Assembly: GCA_964036275.1 (NCBI GenBank)
Contig: OZ038436.1
Span: 14,473,904 to 14,537,903, forward strand
DNA: 64,000 bases
Source: Litoditis marina
Lineage: Eukaryota; Nematoda; Chromadorea; Rhabditida; Rhabditidae
Direction of reading: 5' to 3'
Under the pieces are notes generated by a model. The model was given only the letters and a program-made list of their open reading frames with translations. It ran no database searches and was not told the origin of the DNA. Position numbers and translations under genes: made by a program. Positions 31,931-43,059 of the stretch are shown here, in pieces. Every line of letters starts with the position of its first letter. The first letter of the stretch is position 1.

Positions 31931-34900
31931 ATGGGAAAACGCAAGTCCAATCGCCGTGCGCCAGTGGTTAATGCTACACCTACCGTCGTATCTCAGACTG
32001 TCGTTGAGGTAATCTGACTGTTTTAACTTTGAGTTTTTGTGTTGTCTTATCAGGTGTTTGCAATAGTTACAAACTTCATAAAATTTGCTTGAACTTGAAT
32101 TGCTTTTTTGGTATGTCTCAACTCACAAGGAATGATCTCAGCGTTATCTCTATAATTTTGTTTCCGAGGTTTCATGGCTTTTTTTGGTTTTAGGAGAAAA
32201 AGGAAGACACACACATCATTTCGCCCCCAGATTTGGAGTTACAATTACAACAGTCATCTGCCTCGGTTGTAGCCCCACCTTCCAGTGACACCACTGCGCA
32301 AGAGGAGGTTTGTGGCAGCCTGTTTTCAGTTGGTTTTCTTGGCATGATCGCAGTAGTTGATTAATAGATAATGAAAATATGTATTAAAATGTACCACGAA
32401 CTACGTCAATACACATGTTCGTTGTTTGTACATTGGTACAAGCATAATAACGACAATCACAGTGATTCTATAACGACAAGTAAACTACTAGTGAACTCCT
32501 ACCATACCCCTATTCTACTACTAGAAAACTACTAGTTTTCTTGTGGTAATGTAGGCGTAGGGGAGGAGTTAAACTATAGTTCTACTCCTACCTAACTACT
32601 AGTGGGATGGTAGTCAGCTACTAGTTTATCTGTGGTAAAAGTCAATTTTGAAAAAAAAATTAAAAAAAAAAATTATGTTTTTTAGGATCGTATATCTTCT
32701 ATAGGTAGTTACGTTACCCTCTATCGCATTACTCTGCTGTTTACCATGTTTTGCACCATCCGGGACTCGAGCTCTCGAGCTCTCGCTTCTGAAGCGAGAC
32801 ACTTACCACTGCGCCACGCTGCTGATGTCTGAAGACGCGCCACAATCGTATACGATTACAGGCGCGCTTCACTGTTCAGCGCTCACTATGGAATAACGTG
32901 AATGCGCCACGAGCCCTAACAAAAAACATTACACTTAAGCTCGGTCTACAGTAGCACTAATTCGATAGAAATTTTCCCATATTATGAATGTTCAGCACTT
33001 TCCTGCCTAGTTAGCGTACTATAGGTTTCTACTAGCCTACGAGTAAGTTACTACTAGCCTACGAGTAAGTTACTACTAGCCTACGAGTAAGTTACTACTA
33101 ACTGTCTACGTGCTCATAATGCCTACAAATCACTGTGATTTAAATTCTGTGAAGATAATGTATCGTAAAAAGACTAGTTTCAGACTGCCAAAATGCATTT
33201 TTTAATTTGACGTCCGTATCGCGCGCAGCGCGAAGCGCTGCGCGAGATTTGTCTTTGGTCCGGCTAATGCGCGCCTCCGTTTTTTTAGTTTACCCTCAAA
33301 AAGGCCCAAACGTGCAAATCAAGACTTTTTATGATTTGTTGATTTTTCATGGCATATGTACAAGCTATGTTCAAAATTTGAACAAAATTGATTAAGTTTG
33401 AGCCGAGTTATGACGTTATGCGCTCCATGCAGACCGCCAACTTCCGCCGTGTGTGTGTGTGTGTGTGAACGCACTTCTGGGAAATTTTTATGTGTGAACC
33501 GATTTGACTGAAAATCTGGGACACGATAGATATCCCACTCAAACCTCGGGGGCGCAAACTTTTTTTTCGAAAATTTTTTTTTTATCAAGTTATAGGTCTT
33601 TGAAAATGTCTCTGCGTCTCTTCCTTTCGTGCACTCTCTCGCCCTCTCTGTCGGGGTAAATCAAATTGCGTTATAACTCAGCTCAGTCCTAACCAATTCA
33701 AGTAAAATTTGAAGTATGATACCACGACAAAAACTGACATCGGTTTAGATGTAAGTCTTTTACTGATGACGTCATCGAGGATTCTGGAGCTCGGATGACG
33801 TCATTTTTGAAAAGTGCAAAGTTGACGTCACATATATTTTCAAATGATGGTAATATCTTAGAAAGGGTCAATTAACGGTGAAACTCAATCTGAGAGTAAC
33901 GTATTCTGGGATTCTGGATACCAGATGACGTCATTTTTGAAAAGTGCAAAGTTGACGTCACATATATTTTCAAATGCTGAAAATATCTTAAAAATGGTAT
34001 ATTAACGATAAAACTTCATCTAATTATGACTTATTCCGGAATTCAGAAGGCCAGATGACGTCAACTTTTAAGAAAATTGACGTAAAATATGTTTTCGAAT
34101 GCTGAAAGTTTCTTAAAATTGGTCAATTCACGATGAAACTTCATTCAAACATGACGTATTCTGGGATTTTGAAGGGCATATGAAGTAAGTTGTCAGAAGA
34201 GCAATGTTGATGTCATATTTTCTTCGAATGATGGTAATACTTGACTAGTGGTCAATTGAGAAAACAATTTTACCACCGTACAGATCAAACAACCTCTCAA
34301 CATACCTACGGCATGTATACAAAAACAGAAAAATTCATGAAAAAGTGGGGACCCAACGACTGTGAGATTTGTCTTCTGCTGTGCGCCCCTTAGACAACTA
34401 CTCTCAAATGGAGCAGCTACTGCTACAAAAACCGAAAAATACTAATATACTCAAGTATAACTGTTCATTACAAACATACAAAAGTCGTAAAATATTTTCT
34501 CAAACCTGTTAACTAGAATCTACAAATCACAGATTTTAACTCAACGTAGTCAATTATAGAGTTCCTGGTTTTGTGCACAATAGTTGGCATTTTTTGTCAT
34601 TACATCAATTCTAGGTGCTATAAAGTTTGTCATATTATTCAACAGTCTTTCGCAGCTGTGACTTGTAGATTCTAGTTTACAGGTTTGAGAAAATATTTTA
34701 CGACTTTTGTATGTTTGTAATGAACAGTTATACTTGAGTATATTAGTATTTTTCGGTTTTTGTAGCAGTAGCCGCTCCATTTGAGAGTAGTTGTCTAAGG
34801 GGCGCACAGCAGAAGACAAATCTCACAGTCGTTGGGTCCCCACTTTTTCATGAATTTACTACTAGTTTTCTACCAGGATGCCCCTACTCTACTACGAGAG

Positions 34901-37900
34901 TACTCCTCTTTTACTACTACTACTACTAGTTTACTACGAGTTTACCAGTAGTCCCAGATTTCCTATGATGAAAACAGGTGGCATACAAATGAACATATTT
35001 ATTTGTTAAACTTTGACTTTGATTAACCTAGTACTTTTGGTATTGTCTGTGTGTTTAGCTACCTGTCCATGAAGAGATCAAGGAGAACTTGAATGAAACC
35101 GAGCCGATTGCTGCAGATATTCTTCTCCAGTTCGATGAAACCAAACAATTGTTAGCCAAGGCTGAGGTAACGTTTTTATCATACTCTAGTGAAGTTGTCT
35201 AAATAGTCAGAAAATTTGACAAAATGGGCTCTCCGTTTGCCAACTGGGAGAATTACCCTATTTTTTTGATGCAAAATCACATTTTTTTAAAATCTGTAAT
35301 AATACTATATACAATGAACGAGCGAATACTAGAGAATTTTTTTCTGTCTCACTGATAAAATGTGAATTGTTTTCAATTTAGTAATAATGTTGTACAAATT
35401 GTTTTCTTATTCGTGGAATTTCTACCGGTTCCAGGATGAATTGGAAATCAGTCGTGAAAGAGAAAAGGAACTGCTCAACGAATTATCTGAGTTCCGAACC
35501 AAAATAGATGCAGTCAGTGATGTGGTAATAAAATCTCCCCTATTACTCATTTCCTGACGGTCTTCTAGTACTTCATTTTTCAATACGTAATTTTTTGACA
35601 CACTATTCAAGTGCGTTGTAATATTTTGGGAAATTAAAGTTTGACTGTTTGACTCCCGAGACGCACTTTGGCCCTTCAACCTGTCATCCCTCATTTTCTC
35701 CCTAGGAATAGAAATTTACCCTTTCTCATTTTTTTCAAATTGAGAAAGGTGGGGGGGGGGGGGTAATGATTCACAATGATCGCGAATCTTTGAACAGTAA
35801 TTACTTTTCCTAGTTTTCTTCGTTCAGAATTCGTCCCTCTCTAAACAGCACGAAGCGGAGAAGGAAGTTTTGCGGCTCCAGATCGAAGCACTGGCAGCGA
35901 ACCTAGGAACGGAAAACGAGTTGAATGGTACTATTTTTCTTCCACCATGTGTATCCAATCGATTTTTCTTTCATTTCTTTTTTTTTGAATTTTTCGCAAC
36001 ATGTTTTCTGTCCCTTTTCAGACAGTCTGGTAAAACGATTGGAAGAGGAACAAACATCAAAATCCTCCTTGATGGAAGAAATTTCCCGGTTACAAGCCAG
36101 TATTGAAGTTTTACATGGAGAGCATTCTGAAAATCTGACCAAAGGTTTTTTCTTTTGCACAGTGTTTTACTATCAGACCTATTGTGCATTGAACTAGGAA
36201 AAATGTACAGAGAAGAAACTATTAACTTGCATCATAGAATTTTGGTCGTGGATATGTTACATATAAATTGTTGTCTGGTCATGTTTTGATCATACTCCAG
36301 TAACAGTAACCTTGTTGCAATAGTTAGATCAATTTGAAAAGCGGGCTCCTTCTGCCAAACTCGGGAAATTTGCCACCGGTTCTTTCATGTACTATTGTCC
36401 ATCTTACTGGTGAGTAAGTGCGATTATGATTTGATCGGTTCGAGATGAGTGTTTCGATTTCAGCGAAGGAATATTATTCGAGTCTGCAGGCGGCCTTGGA
36501 AGAAGAGTTGTCATCTTCCAGAGATTCCGTGGAACACTTCAAAACATTGCTTTCGGCAGAAGAAGATCGCCGAACTGATATGGAGAAAAGCTTCAAGGTA
36601 GGTTCGATTCGGAATGATACTCCATCAAGGCAGCAAACAAATGCAACAGAATGATTGGCCAGCTACAAAAGCGAGATGGAATGAGGGTCAATGAAGCAGC
36701 ACATATCTGCGTCTCTACGACCTGCACACTCTCTTATCGAGGGCGCTGCAAAAGTAGCTGGTAGATTGTCTGAGGTGGTTGTATGAGTGTGGCCCACTTA
36801 TAGCTCATTGCTCACGCTTTTACAACAAAATCGATATCCAATACAGTTGAAGTTGGGGTTTTGATTCGTGCGCAATCCTCCAAACTAGCGTTGAGGACAC
36901 TTATTCAGCTGAATCGTTTTTATTAAGATTCTTATTAAAGTCACATGGAAAAGAATGCTGTCCTATCGTTTCACTTTCTTAAATGAGAAAGTTTGTAGCA
37001 GTTCCATCGTACTACCACATACGTAGCTTATAACCATCCGTCGTTTCCTTATCGGTGAGTGAGCAACAAAGTTTTTCAGAATGCCCTGGGAGAGGCTATT
37101 GCCAACACAGCAGAGATTCGATCCGAGTTCGAAGCAGCTACTGCAAAGTTGGTGGACGCGCACAACGATTCTGAGGGTTGGTACTAGCTTTTTCCAATAA
37201 GGTTACGGGAAACCGAGTTTTTGAGTTGCTCACTCTGGTGATCTGATTTTTGAAATAATATATCTGATAAAAGTCAGAATAAGAAATGGAGGATATATTC
37301 TCACTCAGCAATCAAGGGCCAGGCTATACGAATAGCTTCGTTTGTAGAAAAAAGCTTTCATTTTCAGTTATTCTCGTGAATGAATGTGACGAAGTGAAGA
37401 AGGAGCTTGCGAAATTGAAAGAAGAACATGATATATCTCTGAACCAGTCGCGCCAGCATGCAACTGATATACAGTGTGAACTCGATAATGCTCGACAAGA
37501 GTTAGTTTATTTTTTTCCCATAGTGCCAACCGGCTAGTACCATCTATTAGCATGTTCATGAACCTCTTACCATACTTTCGGAATACATTCATTCATTCGA
37601 TCCTGCTGGAATAACTAGTGTAGAGTTTCAAAAAGTGGACTTTTTTTTAGCAAACCTTAGAACAGTTGTTTACTTTCAATATAAGGTATGACGGCGTAGT
37701 TTTTGATGGGAAGAAAAAACTGTTCGTTTCTCGAGAATATTCGGACCTCAATGGTCTGTATATCACTTCCAACGATCTCCTATCGAAAGTGCGCTTACAA
37801 TTCACAACCGGCAGTATTTAATTTTTCTATAATTAGTAAGTTCAAAATTAAGGTGGTCAGTTGTCATTCAGCAACTTTTCCCAGGCTCGACCATCTGCCA

Positions 37901-40900
37901 CGTGTGATTTTCGAACGAAATGAATGGGTGTTCGGTTCGGTGATCAGCCTTTCATCCGCATTACACTTTGATATTTTGCAGACTGAGCGAACACATTCAC
38001 CGGCTAGAAGTTGAGATCCGTGAAAAAGAACAGACGAACAGTTCTTTGCTGCAAGCGACAAATACATCGCCGGTGAGTTCATGAAAGTTTTATTCACCGA
38101 ATCGACAAATATCATGCACATGCCTCTACATAAGAATCTAACTAAGCATGTTTATGTTTTATCGAGAATTAGCTTGTCAATTTTCAATAAGAAATGTCTC
38201 ATTGATCCATAAAACAAAATTGTGCAATTTATCTTCCACATGTCGAAAACTTTCCAAGCTGCAATGTTTGTAACTGGTACTTTTTCCTTTCAGAAAAACT
38301 CGGAGGTTGTCAATCAGTTGCGAGAAGATAACTTGCGGTTGGAGACTGAGATGTTGGCTGTGCAGGAAAAGCTCGAATCGGCAAATGTTGGTTCCGTTAA
38401 TGCTTATTGAACGTTTTTGTTAACATTGTTACAATTTTGCAATGTACACCAAATAATCCAAATCCCACAAGGCCACAAATTCTGTTAACAATCTTTTCAT
38501 TTGCTCCATTCGCTCCTATTTTAATAAGTCGAATAATTTGGATGCGCAAGATTTTTCTCGTGTGCTTTCTACTTCTCTTAATTTCAGCTGGAATTGCAAG
38601 ACGTGCGCTCACAAGCCCTGTCCAGCGAAGAGGCTGCACTCAAATCTCGTAATGAAGCACAAAGGTACAACTGTGTTTAGTTGGTTCTAGTAATGTTACA
38701 CAACCATGTTTTGTTCAAGTTATGTGTTTATATAATTCATTCATCATGTTTATCGTGCGACGGTATAATACCAGGCCGCCAACAATATGGCAATTTCAAA
38801 ACGGCAGTTGTTTGATGAAATAAACTGCTTTCAGTTTGTTCGCTCAGTTGGAACGTGCTCGTTTCGATTTGGAGCAACTGATCAACTCTACGGAAGGTGT
38901 GGATGCTTCCAACCGTGTTCGTGAGCTAGAACGCTCCATCAGCGAGTTGAAGACCAAACATTCGGAGACCCTGAACGAGGTATGTTGGTTACGGATCTAC
39001 ACAGGAGCGCCGGTTTCCCTGAAAATCCCCGATTTTTTCCCTGATTCTACCTCAATCGTTCCGGGATCATTTCGCGAAATGATCAGAGCGAAAAGAAGGT
39101 GAAAACAGGGAAAAATCCCGGGAATTTCCCGGATGTCACTTTACAATTTCTCAGTAACTTCTCAGAAATTTTTCACACGTGATTGAAAAAAGTAATAAGA
39201 TTTTTTCTTGGTAAAGTATTTTTCGAAAATGTTATCAAAAATATATTTTCTTGAAAAATATTTTTCTAAAAAATATTTTTCAAAATATTAATAATATATG
39301 AAGAGAATAGAAGTGCATATTTCATTAGTAAAAACTTCATGAAATGAACTTCATTGTATCATCCCTATCGATATTCAGACCTCGATGTTGAGCTGATAAT
39401 TTCCAAAATATCAAATCACGGCACCCCTGGCCGCGCCGTATCTAGTACGGGTTACGCGATTGCCGCGGCGAAAGGCTTATTCATGCCCTTTTTCCGATGC
39501 TTTTCCCCGATGCTAAGTTACCCTGAAATTATCGAGAATTTGTAGGGTATTTTATCATATTTTTCCCGCACTTTTCCCTGATACTGAGTTTCCCTGAAAT
39601 TTCCGAGAATTTGTAGAGTTTATACCTCCATTTCACCCTGAAAATACCTTGAACGTTCTCGGGGATTTCCCGGAAATTCCATTTCCCCGAAACACCCTAG
39701 GTTTTTCCGGGTGCCCAATTTTCCGATGTACATATGGCTACCTGGCTAGTGTTACGTTCTTTTTTCAATAAACTATTGCGTGGGGAGGTTTTGACTGTGG
39801 AATTTGTTTTGATGATTTAAAGACGGAGTCTCTCGCTTCGTTTGGGAGATAATTTGATCATTAAAACCGATATACTTGTGCATGAATCTAGGTATGTTTA
39901 AATTTCACGCAGTCATTTGTATCTTTCTGGTATAGTTTACCGTAGATGAGCGAGAATCTTTTGCAGCCGCACCAGCCGTTCACAAATTTTCGAGTAGTAG
40001 AGATGAAAAGCGTTTGAGAGGAAAAGTGCACCAGATTATTTGATTCTCCTAATCGATTACCTTGTTCGTCAGGACGTAGACAATTTTTGGGATCCAATAT
40101 ATGCTTACGATGGATTTCAAGGTATTAGAAGATCTACGTACCAGTGATCTTCAACTGAAGATGGCAGAGGAAACGGTTCAGTCAACTCGTTTGGCAAATG
40201 AGGATCTTACCAGAAAGGTTTGCAATCCGAGTCTCATTTTACATTTACTTGGTTTATGCATTAGCAGTTTTTTATCTCTGCTGCTATGCTCAGGTGTATC
40301 AAACATTTTTAGTTTTAATAAAAACGCATTTACAAATTTCGACTCTAAACGAAAGTTTTGTGAGAATTAGTACCTCAGAATCATGTTTTTCATCGAAATT
40401 CCCCCTTTTTCGAGTTCGATTTTCTCGCCTTTCGATAAAGAAAAAGCTGTTATTCCTGGTCTTGAGTTCTGTTTCCACATCTATAACTTATTTCTTGATA
40501 CGTATTCTTTTAGATGGAATCATGGCGCTCTCGTTTCGAAACTGCTTCTCAAGAATTGGAACACGTCGGCAGATGTGTGGAAGAGGTTGCGCATTTGGAG
40601 AGCGCCCTGCAAAAGGTTTGTTCATTGGAGGTGTAGGAAGTGCTCAGGAATGGAGAGCTGTTGTACGGCAAAAAAATGTTGTCGTAAGGATTCATGGTTT
40701 AGATCTGAATTTCTGAATTGCGGTTTGGTTTCGGTTCATACATAGTTAGCTTGGAATATAACTGTTCTTGATAAGTTCAAAGTATGAAAGCGAAAATAAA
40801 AACTTTAAAAAAACTTTAGGCTCATTCTGAGAACCACCAGTTGGCTGGTGATTTATCGGACTGTCAAGAGGAAGTAAGGCGACTACAAGAGGAACAGAAA

Positions 40901-42271
40901 AGCATGTCCAGTCAGCTGGAAACAGTCAGCCAGCAGCTCCAGCGTACCACCGAAAAACTTCAGCAAGCTGGAGATTCGAAGACTCAGTCGACTCTCAGGT
41001 GAGTGCTCTCTTGATTTGTTCTATAGCCGATAATTAAAAATATCTGTATAATTATCATTAGTGTGTCTGAGGACTGGAATAGTGGAACTAGAGTTGGCTC
41101 CTCCTTGAGGGTGTCTGCTCATTTGAAAGGTCTAATAATACTACAACGACACTTTTATCTATCATTTATACTTTTATTTCTATGTTACCTCCTACTCAAT
41201 GAAACAGGGTAATGTGAGTTTCAGCTTCGTTGAGCTGGAATCTCAGCTAAGAACTGTAACCAACGAGCGAGATGAGTTGCTGCGTTCTGCTCCGTTGGTT
41301 CCCAATGAAGAAGAGGATATGAGCGCAGCCATGGTGGATGTGACGTTGGACCGAAAAGATACACAGCTATCTATTGATGAGGTGGGCGGCATCCGACATA
41401 TCACAGTAGTAGATGTTTCCTATTTCTCGAAAAGTTCCCAGCTCGAAATCTGGAACGCTCGTGGAAAATATCAGGCTAGAAAGAAACATCACTAATCACA
41501 ATATCACTTGTCTGATCCCAAAATGATAGGATTAATTCGAGTTTCGAATAGAATGTCGTGTTCGGATAGATCTTCAATCTTCTTTAATACGCTGTAAACG
41601 ACATATTGCGATATTGTTAAGATCGACTGATTTTCGCTTAACAACCAATTAGGTTAGGAATTAGCTTTGGTCAGTAGTTTTGGACGAGTTGTCACATTCA
41701 ATCTTTTTTTCAGCCAGAGGCTTTGACTATCGAATCGGATGATCACGTTAGTGCTGGAGATGTTCATGATGCTGCCTCGCAGGACTTCAACGCGGTACGC
41801 CTTTTTGATTTGCGTTTTGGAATGATAATAGCGTTATCCTTTCTGGGGTATCAAGTACATAGCAGGTAGTTTGAGGCAGTTCTTCATACTAGAGCATGTT
41901 TTATGATTGGAGTTGAAAATGCATTTTCGGTGTTGGAAAGTTCCATTTCCTGAAAATGCAGTGTCCGGGTGTATTCTTGAAGTTTATCTAGTAAACTACC
42001 GACGGCTGTCAGAAGTTAAGTATTATTTGAGTTTTATCAACCACAGTGTTTCATTGCATTGGATGTTTAGTCACATTTTCAATACTGATTTCAGTCATCG
42101 TCTCGTCTTCTACGTGCTTCCGCCCCAACCTCCACCCCGTGGGACACGTTTTCACGACGTCTACGTGCACTTCGACGCCGACCTCGTCGGGCCATCCTGC
42201 CACTTTTCCGATTGGCCTTCGTAGTTTATTTTGTTGTCATTCATTTTCTCCTTTTCCGTTGTTCTTTCTAA
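31931..42271 (+). CDS. golgin-84-like coiled-coil protein with Golgi tail anchor
   Basis: Exons 31923-32008 (ATG at 31931), 32194-32307, 35059-35166, 35435-35524, 35828-35927, 36022-36144, 36464-36597, 37080-37176, 37368-37500, 37982-38072, 38294-38386, 38588-38664, 38835-38979, 40122-40217, 40514-40615, 40820-40998, 41225-41381, 41714-41794, 42095-42271. All phases agree, giving 724 residues, very near the usual golgin-84 (GOLGA5) length. The N-terminus is basic (MGKRKSNRR) and then low-complexity, followed by about 550 residues of coiled coil. A basic patch (RRLRALRRRPRR) leads into a single C-terminal membrane segment, LAFVVYFVVIHFLLF, with only RCSF after it. The Tyr-x4-His spacing in that segment is shared by the tail anchors of golgin-84, giantin and CASP. 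The protein should therefore sit in the Golgi membrane with its coil in the cytosol, as a vesicle tether. The N-terminal start is the least certain part. AATAAA follows at 42702. Confidence 0.85.
32753..32822 (-). tRNA. tRNA-like pseudogene
   Basis: Read on the minus strand, GCAGCGT and ATGGTGC pair at 6 of 7 positions as an acceptor stem. TGGCGCAGTGGTAAG fits the A box and D arm. CTCGC-TTCAGAA-GCGAG is a perfect five-pair anticodon arm with anticodon CAG. The T loop CTCGAGT is present but its stem pairs poorly (2 of 5). Anticodon CAG would be leucine, yet the long variable arm of tRNA-Leu is missing. I take it as a tRNA pseudogene or SINE head. Confidence 0.45.
33217..33600. repeat. GC-palindrome repeat, second copy
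   Basis: Starts with CGCGCAGCGCGAAGCGCTGCG, the same palindrome as at 12648, followed by a similar order of motifs (GTCTTTGGTCCGGC against GTGTTTGGTTTGGCC; later ACCGATTTGACTGAAAAT against CCGATTTGGCTAAAAT). It is a diverged member of one family. Confidence 0.6.
33765..34080. repeat. tandem array with TGACGTCA palindromes
   Basis: Units of roughly 130 bases, each carrying CAGATGACGTCA or GGATGACGTCA and then AAAGTTGACGTCACATATATTTTC, repeated about three times with decay at the right. At least five TGACGTCA or TTGACGTCAC palindromes occur, identical to the cAMP-response-element core. The array sits in an intron repeat, so a regulatory role is only a possibility. Confidence 0.75.
34331..34857. 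repeat. foldback element, 202-bp arms
   Basis: The left arm 34331-34532 and right arm 34656-34857 are reverse complements with three mismatches seen. The loop is 123 bases. The outer tip AAATTCATGAAAAAGTGGGG resembles the tip of the 13767 foldback, so they may share a family. Confidence 0.9.
39000..39730. repeat. TTTCCCTGAAATTTCC-type degenerate repeat
   Basis: Repeated units such as TTCCCTGAAAT, TTTCCCGG and CCCGGGAATTTCCCGG, in both orientations, fill this part of intron 38980-40121. It looks like a decayed inverted repeat or minisatellite. Nothing coding was found. Confidence 0.55.
39936..40030 (-). pseudogene. inverted copy of exon 1 of the 42760 gene
   Basis: The reverse complement of 39936-40030 matches 42709-42803 over 95 bases with five differences seen. 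It spans the 5' leader, exon 1 and the first bases of the intron. The start codon is ACG in the copy. The copied intron bases argue for DNA-level duplication and not retroposition. It lies in a golgin intron, antisense to its source gene. Confidence 0.9.
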
Positions 42272-42701
42272 ATATTACATTATGTCATGATCGAAAATCT
42301 GCCCTAGGCTAAAGTATTTGAATTTCTGTTCTTGTGAATCTTCTTTCTTAAAGTTGCATGTGTATTTGAATGTTTGTTTAGATTTTCTGTTGAATAGAAA
42401 TCAGGGGATGCACAGGTAGACTCAAATTGTTTGTATTCAAACATTCCTAATAAGATTCATTCAGTCTACCCAAGCTGTTTGTCTATTGTGAGTTTAGTGA
42501 TATAAATTATGGTATAACATATTGATGATAATAATAGGGGTATTGTTTTAAGTGTGTCGATTGTTATTGAACGGGCCCAATTAGCACTTACTTTGCTTTA
42601 TTAAATCTGCAATTCTGAGCTAATCGAAGAGTTCATCGTTTGTATTTAGTCTGAATGGTGTAATAATGTGGTCATTTAGCTTTGTTATGGGTGGGTCTAC
42701 A

Positions 42702-42707
42702 AATAAA
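42702..42707 (+). terminator. poly(A) signal, golgin gene
   Basis: AATAAA, 431 bases after the golgin stop and just before the start of the next small gene. It could serve the golgin transcript, though it lies rather far downstream. Confidence 0.5.
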
Positions 42708-42759
42708 GTGCACTTTTCCTCTCAAAGGCTTTTCATTTCTACTACTCGTAAATTCGTGA

Positions 42760-43059
42760 ATGGCTGGTGCGGCTGCAAAAGATTCTCGCTCATCTACGGT
42801 AAATGAGTTTTGAGAAGCTAACAATATTATGAATTGTGCTTTATTAACTCATTGTAGTTTATGCATTATTAAATCAATGTGGATTTACGTTTGATCGAAC
42901 GTAGTTTTTCAGTGGTCCCAAATAAAGATGCTTCTGTTTGGTACCTCGAAGGCTAATCGACTTCAAAATCTTGGACTCAATCTTCAACCTACAGAAGGTG
43001 AACCCGTCGTGAAGAGATCAGCGCCAACGCGCTTCTATCAACCATTCTCATACGATTGA
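42760..43059 (+). CDS. 61-residue protein of unknown function, two exons
   Basis: Exon 1 is 42760-42798 (MAGAAAKDSRSST) with donor gtaaat. Exon 2 is 42913-43059 after TTTTTCAG, in phase 0, ending FYQPFSYD. The product is basic, with no signal peptide or clear membrane segment; the middle (QIKMLLFGTSKANRLQNLGL) may be helical. I do not recognise the family. AATAAA follows 28 bases after the stop. Exon 2 is also in phase with the last coiled-coil exon of the golgin gene, so it could in principle act as an alternative, anchor-less golgin end. A separate gene is favoured by its own ATG exon and by a duplicated copy that includes the leader. Confidence 0.65.

Larger units (their letters stand above)
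32480..34960. repeat. composite repeat block in golgin intron 2
   Basis: About 2.5 kb inserted in the intron 32308-35058. Its edges are rich in CTACTAG-type units (32490-32630, 34856-34950). A 22-base unit, CTACTAGCCTACGAGTAAGTTA, is repeated three times near 33030-33096. Inside are a tRNA-like segment, a GC palindrome, a GT run near 33451, the TGACGTCA array and a large foldback. No coding sequence is supported. Confidence 0.7.
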
